Assembly (NCBI GenBank): GCA_039602395.1
Contig: JBCNJP010000007.1
Location: 118,454,957-118,518,956 of the forward strand
DNA: 64,000 bases
Source: Deinandra increscens subsp. villosa
Taxonomy: Eukaryota; Streptophyta; Magnoliopsida; Asterales; Asteraceae
Direction: 5' to 3'
Shown here: positions 36,305 to 50,353 of the stretch, piece by piece
Layout of the letters: every line of letters begins with the position of its first letter
How positions within the stretch are numbered: the stretch's first letter is position 1
Translations under genes and position numbers: made by a program
Notes under the pieces: model-generated
What the model was told of the DNA's origin: nothing
Seen by the model: only the letters and a program-made list of their open reading frames with translations
The model's database searches: none

Positions 36305-37866
36305 GTTTTTTTTTTCCGATACATAGAATAATTGAGAATAAGTGGTCTAACAGTGTCAATATAATGTTTTAAGAACACGTAGAAGACTAATCTAACAAGA
36401 CCCATCCTATGGTGAGGTTAACTGTTTTTTTTTCCCCTTAAGATGTCCTTAACATAACAGTAGACGCAAATTTGATTGTAGCCCACTAATATAGGAGCTT
36501 TGTTTCTTTGAAGAAGAGCCAAGAGCCATGTTCAAAACCAAATGTTGTCTTTTAAATTAAAAAAAAAAAGGAGACAATGATTACTGTAGCTATTGGTGTG
36601 ACTATTGAAGTTAAAATTAGAAACAAGCAATGAGGTGACCCTCGATAAAACTTGGTAAAAGTAAATCGTCTTTTTTACACTTTGTGCACGTTTGAGACTT
36701 TGAGAGTTTCTGTGGTAAATAATATATAATTTTATTGTACTGTGCAACCAGGTGACAAAAAGATGCAAGTTGAGTGGAAAAGATGTAATGTGGCGTGCAA
36801 GGAAAAACAAGCCTATAAGGATTTAAGGACTGAAATCTAATGATTTTATGCCTGTCCTCCCACCAATTACCTCACATGCATATTCACAGGTTATTTTTCA
36901 AATAATAATCATTTAGTCGAGTTTTGTTAATAAATAATAATCTTTGTTTTCTAACTAGATTTTACTTACCGTGCACAGTGCCGCTGAGATAACCCGGATA
37001 CACAAAACAGTTACATTGCTAAAACGTAATATAAAGAATAAAGAAAATGAAGATACAAAAAAAAGTTACGTAACGACGCTAAAATTAGAAGACTACTATA
37101 TATAACATTATAAAAAAATGAGATACCTCAAGACAAAAGTGTAAACAAACACTAAAACCAAGAAACGCTATAAAAAACTATTTAAAAAGAAGAAAAAAAC
37201 AATCTAAAAAATAATAATATATGTTGTCACGTGAACTACAAAAAATTAGACACCTAAAGATAACAATGTGAAACTAAAACAAAAACCATGACAAACCTTT
37301 AAAACACAATTTAAAAAGATTTTATAAACAACTAAAAAATAAATAAAGACTGAAACGTGACACCCAACCTTATATAATGTCTTGTAATTCAACCATAAAC
37401 CATTTAAACTATAGAGGGTTAGAGACTATCCTTGTATATACAGTAATGTCTTGCTAGTTCTTTATACTATTTTGCATCATATCAACAGATGTAATTTAAC
37501 CATAATCCATATAAACAATAGAGATTATCCGTGTTAAGAAATTTAGAGGCGTATACGGTATACCCTCAATGGCCCTATATGGGTATAAAACCCTTTTACA
37601 GGGTATACAGCCATATAACAAAAATTCAATAAATGTTTGATTAGTAAGTGTTTGCTATCGTATAGCCTCTCCCTTTACAAAAAGATATTTGATAAAATCT
37701 AAACACCTATAGATATTGCATTTAGAAAATGACTTTCGGGAAGATCTTTAACATGACAAGTAAAATATTCTTCAAGCAAAAAATTAAAGAATCTCACCTG
37801 CTGAAAGCCAACATTACCTTACATAGCATAGTTAGTAGATTTTGGTAAAGACTTGTTTGAAGGGTT
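36305..37866. other. SART3 3' flank, copy A
   Basis: AT-rich and without a supported gene. Around 37555-37625 there is a short palindrome-rich stretch (GTATACGGTATACCC ... GGGTATACAGCC). Confidence 0.4.
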
Positions 37867-39263
37867 TCATGTTTTGTTTAGGAGCAACTTTCTTAACTCC
37901 TCATTAGATTTAGGCTTCTCCTCTCCTCCATCTGCGCCTGAAGAAGACGATGATGCTGGTTTAGACCAACCTAGGGCTCTAGGAACAGCAAAAGTGTTTC
38001 TCCCCTTTAGCTTCACTTTTCCATCTTCACCTGCACAAATATTTACCAGTAGCTTAAATAATAGAACAACATATCTACCCAACCAACAAAAAGAAGCTCG
38101 AAAACCATGCATGAGAGTCGATCCCTACATGTGTTCTAGAAACTTACATCTAATAGAACTAGAAAATGAAAACTGATCAAGTATCTCCAATATAATAGTT
38201 ATCGACTTATCGCAAATGACATAAAACCATATACATGGTATCATGGTAATGATGAGAAGTGTGCTGTCCAAGGTTTCATTTATTAAGTAATTAGTTTGGT
38301 TGTTGAAGGCAGGTCCCGACCTTGTCGTTCAGTATTTGATGTTTTATGTCCAGCAGCACCAGGCCCTTTCCGTTTGCCTTTAGGATCAGAACGTGCGATG
38401 CTCAACTTTTTTCCAAGAAGCATTTGCTTATTCTTAGCCACAGCTGCCTCAAGGTGTGTATCGTCACAGAAGTCAACATATGCTAATCCCTAACATAGCA
38501 CAAGTCAAAGTGTTACGGGTTAATAATAGTAATAATAATAAGACGACCATCAACACTCATTTTTACAATATGCCTCTAATTAAACCTCCACACTTTTGGT
38601 TTCATGAAGAATGACAAAATTTCACTAGAAGCAAAAGATAAAACAGACAAAATAACAGCTTGAGAGAGATCGACATATTCCGAATATCAAGTCCTAACTA
38701 TTTTCGTACTTTTAGTTCACAAGTGTTTGGGATAAACATGATGGAAAACATGAGTTACAGGCTTGCAGCTGAAAGCCTGAAACCGTAACGTGCCCATAAA
38801 AAGCCAACAGCAAACAAGCAAATTTATAATTATTGTCATTAAATCAATGGGATAGAGGTAAAGTTGGCCCTCATCTCACTCGCCTCAGACCCTAACTACC
38901 TACAAGTGGGACAATCCTGGGTCTATTTGTTTGTTTACTCATCTTTACATTAATGGCACAAACAGTTTGAAACTCTGTGATGTAAAACCAAAGAAACTTA
39001 CAACCAAACAATTTTGGTCTTTTATCCCACAAAAGGGAAAAAGAGCACAAGGAAAGTTAATATTTCAAGGATGCAAAGACGACTTCCATCCCGTTAAGAC
39101 ACAAATTATAAAGTTAGACAATATTTTCAGAAGAATATACCCACTAAATCCAAGAAATAAGCTAAAATAGCAACTGACAAAAGGAATAGCAATAGAGGGT
39201 TGATAAATTTAATTTGCTTTATTTAAGCATGTTAAGAAGTGGGTGCAGAATATGGACCATGCA

Positions 39264-39302
<39 letters not shown>

Positions 39303-39826
39303 CTTGATTTTTTTGTGAACTTGTCCAACAGAATCCTAATAGCCCCAACACCACCGACATCACTGAAGAAACCACGTATGTCCTCAGAATTTGCCTGCAC
39401 GTCACACAATTGTCTCAATAAGCCCTAAAAACAAACCTTTTATGAAGCTCAGAACGTTTACTAAAGTGCAAGAAGAAAACTTGCCTTGAGATTCAGATTT
39501 GATACAAAAGCAGTGCATTGGTCAGTGTATTGCTTGAATTTCTCAGGTATGGGGTCTTTTGTTTTCACGTCATCTTCTACATGAGCCGCGGGGTCTGTTG
39601 GAGTAATAGTATTTTCCACTTTATTTGGTTTAACGGCACCCTTATTATGAGCTTTAGCCTTTTGCCGCTTTGCCGGTGACTCTTCATTAGGTGCATCTGA
39701 AGATGACTTTCTCTTTTCGCCTTTACTTTTCTTAGCAGGACCCTCTTTATGATCTGTTGATGAAACAATATTTTTGCTCTCTTGTTGTAACTTAAAGAAC
39801 TGTAGTTCCTGCAGCCGAGGACTCAC
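37867..39826 (-). CDS. SART3: Duplicate 3' end of SART3 (exons 13-16 only)
   Basis: Exons 39485-39826, 39302-39394, 38321-38489 and 37867-38030 are nearly identical to exons 13-16 of the full gene at 48917-50877. They encode the Lys-rich linker, the single RRM and the LSm-binding tail. Exons 1-12 are missing because sequence stops at the N gap inside intron 12 (40445). The reading frame is intact, so there is no sign of decay. This most likely represents the other allele at a contig end and not an independent gene. If the duplication were real it would be a promoterless 3' fragment. Confidence 0.85.
39269..39300. repeat. (GA)16 microsatellite abutting a SART3 5' splice site (copy A)
   Basis: Sixteen GA repeats on plus read (TC)16 on the sense strand, immediately after AGG|G at the end of exon 14 (39302). 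The equivalent run in copy B is about 50320-50351 and has the same length. Confidence 0.9.
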
Positions 39827-40445
39827 CTGGAATAATAAAATTAGTGCATCAGACACATCATAGGTTCATAATGATAGTCCACAACAACCCGTCACAAAAA
39901 GAATAAAACAAATCGGCAGGCTAAAATTTGTTATCTTACACCCAAAATTCCATAAATATACAATTTAAAATGCTCACACGCCACCAGAAAGGTTTCAGAT
40001 AGAACATTGTTTACTCCAGAGACTCTATGGAGGCAATGCTTAGGCTAACAAACTAACAGAACTAATAATTATGTCCACTACCAGATCCATTTTATTTCTC
40101 TGATGTAAAAGAGGTGTACATTAGCCAAAACAGCAGTTTTAACATTTAACTCGTGTTCATGTCAGTACAGTAATGATTTTAAATCTTTGCATTTGGTTCA
40201 TGTAGAATCACATAGCAAAAATTCATGGTTTTATTAGCTTGAAGAGGACATTTACATGAATCTTGTTAGTCCAAACATTTGAAAAGTTAAAGAGTTGCCA
40301 TAACTTATATGCTTCTATACAAGTCACTCCAATTAGCAGACAACCCAACATTGACAATGAATCTTGTTAGTCCATACATTTGAAACACCACTAGCACTAT
40401 AATTGACACCTGAAGGGATGGGTTGGGGGGTAGAGAGAGTATGAG

Positions 40446-40945
40446 NNNNNNNNNNNNNNNNNNNNNNNNNNNNNNNNNNNNNNNNNNNNNNNNNNNNNNN
40501 NNNNNNNNNNNNNNNNNNNNNNNNNNNNNNNNNNNNNNNNNNNNNNNNNNNNNNNNNNNNNNNNNNNNNNNNNNNNNNNNNNNNNNNNNNNNNNNNNNNN
40601 NNNNNNNNNNNNNNNNNNNNNNNNNNNNNNNNNNNNNNNNNNNNNNNNNNNNNNNNNNNNNNNNNNNNNNNNNNNNNNNNNNNNNNNNNNNNNNNNNNNN
40701 NNNNNNNNNNNNNNNNNNNNNNNNNNNNNNNNNNNNNNNNNNNNNNNNNNNNNNNNNNNNNNNNNNNNNNNNNNNNNNNNNNNNNNNNNNNNNNNNNNNN
40801 NNNNNNNNNNNNNNNNNNNNNNNNNNNNNNNNNNNNNNNNNNNNNNNNNNNNNNNNNNNNNNNNNNNNNNNNNNNNNNNNNNNNNNNNNNNNNNNNNNNN
40901 NNNNNNNNNNNNNNNNNNNNNNNNNNNNNNNNNNNNNNNNNNNNN
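40446..40945. other. Assembly gap of exactly 500 N
   Basis: There are five hundred N between the two copies of the 11-kb segment. A round number usually marks a scaffold join of unknown size and not a measured gap. Confidence 0.99.
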
Positions 40946-42094
40946 GGCCCGTTTGATCAAACTTTTTCATAAAATGACTGTCGATTTTTAGCATCCAAAA
41001 TAATAACCTTATCCATCTTTAACCAACACGATTCTGCCGCATAAATGTGTTGATCAAACGGGTGGTTTTGCGATTTTCACGGTTATCAACCCACCATCTT
41101 TATCATTTGAAAACTTCAATATATGTCTTAAAGAAAAAGAGTAACCAATTTAAGAAGTATAGATGATGGGTTTCTTTAGTTGTCGGCACTCAAATGAGTA
41201 AACAATCAGTCTTGATTTGGAAGTTTGAATGCATGTGTGTTTCAGATCGAAAATGGTCATCAAGTTACAACAATATATACCAGCTTCTTTCTTTTTTCTT
41301 TTTTTTTCTTTTCTTTTCTTTTTAGCTGGAGATGGCCACCACCATGCCCATGCATGTGGATGTGATATGATGCATATATATATATATACATATGCTTTCT
41401 TTCTAACTTCATCCTCACTCTCCCGAATGGGGATGTTTCAACATATTGGGGATAACTGTTCTTGGAAGTTGCTTTTTTCACCAGTTGTGTTTGTTTTTAA
41501 AGCTGCCAAATGGCCATCATTTTACCCCATTTTATACTCATCCGGCAGCTAGCCATGCATGTCATTTAATTAATTATCAACATACTATCATACAACAAAC
41601 GTGGGATTAATTTAAATGTAAAAGTATTTAGGTTAGAGTAAGTTTTATTACACGTTATTCTGGTTTTTTAAATCTTGTCATTTTAGTCATGGTACTTTTT
41701 CAATTTTTATGTGTTTTGATAATTTCCCTTAGCTCCTCCGATATACGAACCATGACTAATTTTCTTAAGAACATTATGGAGAAATTACTCGGATCTTTTG
41801 GAATATTTTGGTCATTCTCGACATTGAGAGTTGAAGGTTGAAATGAGTCCTAGGTTATGGATTTAACGTACATATCCTAACATTAGTACAAGCAAAAAGA
41901 ATGTTTCATTCTTCTTTTTCAAATAAGAAATTGATCTCTCATCAAAACTGGTGGTTTAGTTGTTGATTGATCCTAAATTGTAAGGATCCATGAGAGAACA
42001 GTTTGGGGGAAAAAAAAAATAGAGGCTAATTAAGAAAGTATATGTTTTAGCCTTTTAGGGGTTTCTATGGACTACAAATCTCACACACAAGATA

Positions 42095-42959
42095 CTATCA
42101 CGTAAACACCTAGAAGTCACAAGAGAAAACACATAGATTTACGTGGTTTGGTCAACGTGATCTACGTCCATGACAGCAACTAGTGATATTTTGTTCAGGT
42201 GCTCAAAGACACAATGTTACAATGCATACAACATACATATATATGGGGAACTAAACTAGGGTTACAACGGTGTTGGGCCAAACCCACTAACTAGCCCAAA
42301 TTAGCAATAAGTCACCATACTCGACAATCTCTCACTTGGTGGCGTTTGACAATCTTCAAACTCTACCGATCCACATCATGCATATCTGTAACCGCCTTTA
42401 CTTCATCACTACCTGCTTCGGCCTTCGCACCAGATGACTGGAAGGCCCATTGAAGCTTCCTGGAGCTCTAACATGTCAGACCTGGCAATATCACCCCCTA
42501 ACCCGTTCTCCCTCGCTTCCCACTTCCTGTGTATTGCATCATTTACATTGCTAGACACTCAGACAAACTGATAACTCTTTTAACTCTCCGTCATCATAAG
42601 CAAGTAATCGATGGAAGAGACTTTCACCGCAGGAACATTGGTTTTCACACCCACTTTCTTCTGGGAACTGTAACTGAAACACCCCTAGTGCTCCCACTAT
42701 CACAAGATCCCCTGACTAGCCTGACTAAACATTTCCTCGCACGTTCAACCTTAGTTTTCGCTTAAACTCTGGGTTTCCCACTTGTAAAGGTCACCCTCTT
42801 CTGTTCACAAGACTTCGTGAATCCGACTTTCTTGTTGTTTACCGAAACTAGGAAATCTCCTTCCGGTGGTATCTCAACCATATACAATGAACCTGTCTTC
42901 TGACCATGAGCAACTACCAGGTTTGTCACACTCCGTAAAATATGTATCGCCTTTTTCAT
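42095..42959 (-). repeat. LTR-retrotransposon-like remnant (copy B)
   Basis: Matches 30530-31397 almost base for base, including the 65-codon minus frame at 42762-42959. Class uncertain. Confidence 0.4.
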
Positions 42960-44400
42960 CAGCCCTCATTTTCTGTAATTTCACTTTGATGAATTTTAGT
43001 AGTCTTCGCAAGCACAAAATCTGGCACACCATTCGCTTTGAACAAGATCGCAACCTTTCTCACAACCTCGTCGAACCCCGACATCCTAAGCCAAGACCTG
43101 AACATCTTGAACGGGATGGACCGTAGTCTGGAGAGGCAACACCAATCACAATCAGAGAGTGATGGGAATGATCCCGAGCGACCACCTTAGCATTAGTTAA
43201 CGGCCAGTGATTTAAAAAGTTCCTACAAACCTATAGGTGTTCAAAAAATCCGAAATCCGAATAAAACCGAAATTTGAACCGCATCCGAGACTGAAAAAAA
43301 ACCGATTCTCGAAATCCTTATTCATATTTCGGATTGGATTTCAAACAGAATCGAAATTCCTTATTCAGATTTCGGATCGGATTTCGGATATGGATAAAAA
43401 AATTATTCGGGTTATTCGGATATCCGATTAATTTATTCAAATATAATTTATATTTATATTATATATAAATATATATGTTTTTTTATTATCCATTTCTAAG
43501 TTTTTTTTTATTGGCGTGTTTTTATTGTGAATGTGAACTCTTGTTTTGAGGACATGTTAGAAAATATGTTTTGTTATTTGTTTGATTTTAGCGTTTGGAA
43601 ACCGAAAACCGAATTTGATTTATTCGGATCGAATTCGGTTTATTCAGTTCGAATCGGATTTGATCTTATTTAGATTCGGATCGATTTAGATAAGTGTCTT
43701 ATTCGAATCGGTTCGGAGGACAAAAAAAATTCCAATCCGATTAAACCGAACCGAATAAACCAAAATCTGATCCGATGAACACCCCTATACAAACCAACCC
43801 TCTATCAAGAATACTCATGCCACCACCATTACTCGACAAATAAGTGAAGCTATGACCTCCCATTTTAAGGACGACCATTTCCATCATCCTAATATAACGG
43901 TTGAAATCGTCTGCCGCCGATTGAGAAAAAGTATAGCCAATTTTTTTAGACATTTCCTGAACAACGTTAAAATCACCTAGAACTAACCAGAGACCACCCC
44001 CCCCCCCCCCCAAGACCGACTTCATATCAATTAACTTATGCCACACGTCCTTTTTATGCACATCCGATCTTAGACCATACACATTCACCACCGTAATAAC
44101 CTCCTCCTAAGATCTTGCCTCTAACAACAATGAAGTTATAGTGAACCAAAGCAACCACTTCCTTAAAAACCAACGGATCCCATAAGCAAGCGAGCCCCCT
44201 GATCTGCCACCCGCCCCCAGAGACTTTGAATCAAAGAGGGATCTGCCCCATATAGATTCTTACAAGAAATGTCCTTCGTATTAATAAGTTGTGTCTCTTG
44301 AATTTCAATGAACGAAATGTTAAATTCTCTCCTGAAGAGTTTAACCCATGAGTGTTTGGACTCACTCATCACCCCCTAATGTTAAGAGAGAGAGGCCATT
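42960..44400 (-). pseudogene. LINE endonuclease/pre-RT fragment (copy B)
   Basis: This allele keeps a longer open endonuclease stretch: minus 44091-43796 reads VWHKLIDMKSVLGGGGGGLW and then LVLGDFNVVQEMSKKIGYTF. The LGDFN catalytic-region motif of LINE endonucleases is intact here. Next is FNRYIRMMEMVVLKMGGHSF, ending MSILDRGLV. Upstream, 44372-44163 holds FNISFIEIQETQL. The solo LTR of copy A is absent, and the hAT MITE is present at 43232-43787. A one-base shift near 43010 breaks the FRSW...GFDE part. Confidence 0.84.
43232..43787. mobile_element. hAT-type MITE inside the LINE (copy B)
   Basis: Same insertion as 31669-32281 with the same 8-bp duplication TACAAACC (43224-43231 and 43788-43795). 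It is 556 bp, lacking mainly one internal unit of about 53 bp. Confidence 0.87.
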
Positions 44401-44945
44401 CAAGGTAAACACACATCCCCTTCACCTTCAACCAAGACCTTGAGTAGTGATCCTCGAAACCTTCCAAGGGAACCCCCACCGTACCACGTCACCTACATCC
44501 TTGAGTTAGGCTCACACCTCGCTTTTTCGGGGGGGGGGGGGGGTGGTGGGTGGAGTCAAGCCGAGTCCGTGTAAACTATGGATTCCCTTTAGGTAGTTTT
44601 GTATAACAACCGGAATATGCGAGTTAACAACCAATCAGACTCCAATATGAATAAGGAATGGCCCTTATCAACAAGATATACGTGTGCGCGTTTCCACACG
44701 TGTTGACGTCATTCTGACGGGGGTAAACCCTAACATATCTATAAATACAGACGTGTTAAGGTAATTTTCTTATCTATGCTTTCACATTCACCAAGCCCTA
44801 ATCATACACACTCGTATTCTATTCCGAGTTATTGATTCTCACACCGGAGGACTGTTACATGGACAACTTTCTCCCTGTGACGTCTTAACACGTTGTTACG
44901 TGTGCATGTTTCTTCTCCAGTTGCTGCTCCAGTCCCCATCTAAGG

Positions 44946-47900
44946 TTACAATTAAGATCCGGATATCGATGGTCCAAAGAACATATTAAAAGTCCGATTC
45001 GATTGGTTCAACTCGATTGACTTAGATTTCTAAAGTATAGTTTATTAAAAGTGTTAACACATTGAAAATTAAGATACAATCCTATTTCTATGTTACCATA
45101 TAAATTTTGTTTAAGATCTAACTATGTTGATTTTAATTTGTTTAGCATTTTTATGTACATGTGTAGTACCTACCTGTTTTCACACCCTTTTGGTACGTAC
45201 GGCTAAATAAACACTAGTATATATACATAAAGGATGAAAGACCTAGAATAATATATAGATTTAGGTTTTCTTATTTTGATCACATAACTTGATGAGAATG
45301 TTATTTTTGTATTTTAATATGCTTTTTTTTTCTTTTTCAGTTACTATTTTTTTATGATTTTACAAATGGTATTAACACTAACGCACGTGATATAAAACCT
45401 AGTTATTTGTAAAACGGTCTTAACCCGTATTAAAATTTAAAATTTTAGTTTGCTAAATATTATAATTAATTAAAATATTAAAGCATTTGAAATAAAAAAT
45501 AATGAAAAAAGAAATAAAACGTTAAATATTAAAAGAAATTTAAAAAAACTACATAAAAACCGCAATTAATGGCGTGTGGTGATGTCAGAGTGTTAACCTC
45601 TCGTCAAACGGGCAGGAAAGTAGCACGACTACCATCAGAGCAGAAACCCTTTTTGTGTGTAGATATCAATTAGACACACAACGTTGATCTAAAAACTAAT
45701 AAAACAATATAGAATCAAACAATGACATGTTACGGGTGACATTTTTCATAATGACCACCGAAAATTATATATCATTCATACAATAATACATTCAAATTAC
45801 ACTCTCACGAAATGATAATATTCGTTTTGTGAGGAATGAAATTCAAAGCAAAAAAGGTTGATAATATTCTTCAAGGATAACCTAAAAGAGCCTCAAAAGA
45901 CCACCCATCACAAGTCACACACGCTCCCATCCAAAAACTCTTGGAATAATTCCAAAAATTAAAGAAAACTTTATTTCATCTACTCGATATTCTTTGCGTC
46001 TGTTGCATATAAATCTGAATATGCAATCTTTTATGCATTATCTTGTAAAGTTTAAGTGAATATTGGTTGGGAGTATTACTTTATTTTATGTTGATCCTAT
46101 AAGATGTAGGCACTGGTCGCTAGAGGTTAATGTCAACCGTCTAATAATATGACATATGGGGTGGGATCCTTTAAAAAAATATGTTTTGTTTAAACTACTA
46201 TAAAAATATTACTTGAGTGCAAAAACATTGTACTATATTCATTTTTTATACTGGATTTGTATTTTTATACTAGATTGACTTTTTTACAGGATTTATATTG
46301 TTTTACTAGAATCATTTTTTTGTACTGTATGTAATTTTTATGCTGGATTTATATTTCCTTGTACTAGATTGATTTTTTATAGCTTTTAGACAAAATACTG
46401 TTTTTATTTTATTATGTCCCTATAACACGTTATATATGTGATTTGTTTTTTAAACTTGTTTAGGGTTAGCAGTATAAAAAATAACTAGTTAACGATCGTT
46501 TGATAGTTAGTTACAAATATTTAGTCAAGTGATTGAGTAGTTAGTTGTATGGGTTACTATAAATATCTAGTCAAGGTCGTTGTAGCCACATAATGTAGTG
46601 TAACACCTTGGTTTCCTGGTGTAATATATTTCTCACGATATGTTGGTTGATGTGTAAAAAGAAATTGGTGGAGAACTGATAACTGTGTTTTTGGTTTAGC
46701 ACAAACATTTTAGGGTTCGTTATTTTCACACCACCTGACATTTTATCCGACGCATTTTGGATAAGTGTCAAATGTCAATCAACATCTTGGACGATCTTGG
46801 ACGACCGCTTGACTATTCAAACTTTGATTTTTTTTCCTTAAGTTTAACTTCGTCAAACATTGAAAAGTCAAAGTTTTAAAAAGTGAAGTGGCCATATAAG
46901 GTGTTGACAAGCGACCATCCAATATTGATTTGACCATAAGGCTGATTTGAAATTAAAAACATAGGTTTTTAATAGAGACACTCCTTTTTTATCATAATTG
47001 ATGACTTCTTTCTTGTACATCTCACTTAAACTATGTGTCATGGACGTGATGGGATAGATATGGTGTCTTCATAGCACCCAAACACCGCCCCCGGGGTGCT
47101 ATAGGCAAAAAAATTGTTCCCGCGTTATAAAGATAGCACCATGCAAGATGGTTTGTGATTGGTTTTTTGTATTGGTTGAGATTTTTAAAGAATTTTTTTA
47201 AATAAAATAAAATAATATAACTGAGTAGTAATTATGAGGTATTATGACTTATGAGGGCTTTATACCTTAACTACACATTTTTTTAAGCCATAAAGCCCCA
47301 TGCTTGCCACGTGTCACATAACGCCTCATACTTTATGACTACATATAGTCTTAGTTTTTTTTTTCCGATACATAGAATAATTGAGAATAAGTGGTCTAAC
47401 AGTGTCAATATAATGTTTTAAGAACACGTAGAAGACTAATCTAACAAGACCCATCCTATGGTGAGGTTAACTGTTTTTTTTTCCCCTTAAGATGTCCTTA
47501 ACATAACAGTAGACGCAAATTTGATTGTAGCCCACTAATATAGGAGCTTTGTTTCTTTGAAGAAGAGCCAAGAGCCATGTTCAAAACCAAATGTTGTCTT
47601 TTAAATTAAAAAAAAAAAGGAGACAATGATTACTGTAGCTATTGGTGTGACTATTGAAGTTAAAATTAGAAACAAGCAATGAGGTGACCCTCGATAAAAC
47701 TTGGTAAAAGTAAATCGTCTTTTTTACACTTTGTGCACGTTTGAGACTTTGAGAGTTTCTGTGGTAAATAATATATAATTTTATTGTACTGTGCAACCAG
47801 GTGACAAAAAGATGCAAGTTGAGTGGAAAAGATGTAATGTGGCGTGCAAGGAAAAACAAGCCTATAAGGATTTAAGGACTGAAATCTAATGATTTTATGC

Positions 47901-48916
47901 CTGTCCTCCCACCAATTACCTCACATGCATATTCACAGGTTATTTTTCAAATAATAATCATTTAGTCGAGTTTTGTTAATAAATAATAATCTTTGTTTTC
48001 TAACTAGATTTTACTTACCGTGCGCAGTGCCGCTGAGATAACGCGGATACACAAAACAGTTACATTGCTAAAACGTAATATAAAGAATAAAGAAAATGAA
48101 AATACAGAAAAAAGGTTACGTAACGACGCTAAAATTAGAAGACTACCTATATATAACATTATAAAAAAATGAGATACCTCAAGACAAAAGTGTAAACTAA
48201 CACTAAAACCAAGAAACGCTATAAAAAACTATTTAAAAAGAAGAAAAAAACAATCTAAAAAATAATAATAAATGTTGTCACGTGAACTACAAAAAATTAG
48301 ACACCTAAAGATAACAATGTGAAACTAAAACAAAAACCATGACAAACCTTTAAAACACAATTTAAAAAGATTTTATAAACAACTAAAAAATAAATAAAGA
48401 CTGAAACGTGACACCCAACCTTATATAATGTCTTGTAATTCAACCATAAACCATTTAAACTATAGAGGGTTAGAGACTATCCTTGTATATACAGTAATGT
48501 CTTGCTAGTTCTTTATACTATTTTGCATCATATCAACAGTGTAATTTAACCATAATCCATATAAACTATAGAGATTATCCGTGTTATGAAATTTAGAGGC
48601 GTATACGGTATACCCTCAATGGCCCTATATGGGTATAAAACCCTTTTACAGGGTATACAGCCATATAACAAAAATTCAATAAATGTTTGATTAGTAAGTG
48701 TTTGCTATCGTATAGCCTCTCCCTTTACAAAAAGATATTTGATAAAATCTAAACACCTATAGATATTGCATTTAGAAAATGACTTTCGGGAAGATCTTTA
48801 ACATGACAAGTAAAATATTCTTCAAGCAAAAAATTAAAGAATCTCACCTGCTGAAAGCCAACATTACCTTACATAGCATAGTTAGTAGATTTTGGTAAAG
48901 ACTTGTTTGAAGGGTT
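44946..48916. other. Intergenic, copy B, with one MITE
   Basis: Corresponds to 33893-37866. The Tourist-type MITE lies at 47029-47350. Otherwise AT-rich with no supported gene. It includes the SART3 3' flank. Confidence 0.45.
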
Positions 48917-50314
48917 TCATGTTTTGTTTAGGAGCAACTTTCTTAACTCCTCATTAGATTTAGGCTTCTCCTCTCCTCCATCTGCGCCTGAAGAAGACGA
49001 TGATGCTGGTTTAGACCAACCTAGGGCTCTAGGAACAGCAAAAGTGTTTCTCCCCTTTAGCTTCACTTTTCCATCTTCACCTGCACAAATATTTACCAGT
49101 AGCTTAAATAATAGAACAACATATCTACCCGACCAACAAAAAGAAGCTCGAAAACCATGCATGAGAGTCGATCCCTACATGTGTTCTAGAAACTTACATC
49201 TAATAGAACTAGAAAATGAAAACTGATCAAGTATCTCCAATATAATAGTTATCGACTTATCGCAAATGACATAAAACCATATACATGGTATCATGGTAAT
49301 GATGAGAAGTGTGCTGTCCAAGGTTTCATTTATTAAGTAATTAGTTTGGTTGTTGAAGGCAGGTCCCGACCTTGTCGTTCAGTATTTGATGTTTTATGTC
49401 CAGCAGCACCAGGCCCTTTCCGTTTGCCTTTAGGATCAGAACGTGCGATGCTCAACTTTTTTCCAAGAAGCATTTGCTTATTCTTAGCCACAGCTGCCTC
49501 AAGGTGTGTATCGTCACAGAAGTCAACATATGCTAATCCCTAACATAGCACAAGTCAAAGTGTTACGGGTTAATAATAGTAATAATAATAAGACGACCAT
49601 CAACACTCATTTTTACAATATGCCTCTAATTAAACCTCCACACTTTTGGTTTCATGAAGAATGACAAAATTTCACTAGAAGCAAAAGATAAAACAGACAA
49701 AATAACAGCTTGAGAGAGATCGACATATTCCGAATATCAAGTCCTAACTATTTTCGTACTTATAGTTCACAAGTGTTTGGGATAAACATGATGGAAAACA
49801 TGAGTTACAGGCTTGCAGCTGAAAGCCTGAAACCGTAACGTGCCCATAAAAAGCCAACAGCAAACAAGCAAATTTATAATTATTGTCATTAAATCAATGG
49901 GATAGAGGTAAAGTTGGCCCTCATCTCACTCGCCTCAGACCCTAACTACCTACAAGTGGGACAATCCTGGGTCTATTTGTTTGTTTACTCATCTTTACAT
50001 TAATGGCACAAACAGTTTGAAACTCTGTGATGTAAAACCAAAAGAAACTTACAACCAAACAATTTTGGTCTTTTATCCCACAAAAGGGAAAAAGAGCACA
50101 AGGAAAGTTAATATTTCAAGGATGCAAGGACGACTTCCATCCCGTTAAGACACAAATTATAAAGTTAGACAATATTTTCAGAAGAATATGCCCACTAAAT
50201 CCAAGAAATAAGCTAAAATAGCAACTGACAAAAGGAATAGCAATAGAGGGTTGATAAATTTAATTTGCTTTATTTAAGCATGTTAAGAAGTGGGTGCAGA
50301 ATATGGACCATGCA

Positions 50315-50353
<39 letters not shown>

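Larger units (their letters stand above)
29377..40445. repeat. 11-kb segment, copy A (ends at the N gap)
   Basis: This segment is collinear and nearly identical with 40946-51495. The alignment starts at GGCCCGTTTGATCAAAC (29377 / 40946) and ends at TAGAGAGAGTATGAG (40445 / 51495). It is about 519 bp longer than copy B, mainly through a 444-bp solo LTR (plus 5-bp TSD), an extra ~53-bp unit in the hAT MITE near 31790-31840, and microsatellite or homopolymer length differences. Its right end is exactly the last base before the gap, so it is best read as the end of a contig overlapping the next one. Confidence 0.95.

Noticed and set aside
37867..39826. A second, tandem SART3 gene
   Set aside because: Only exons 13-16 are present and the copy stops at the N gap. 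The overlap explanation fits better, so it is listed only as a duplicate 3' end.
40305..40994. Long open frames on both strands across the gap
   Set aside because: They consist almost wholly of X from the 500 N and carry no sequence evidence.
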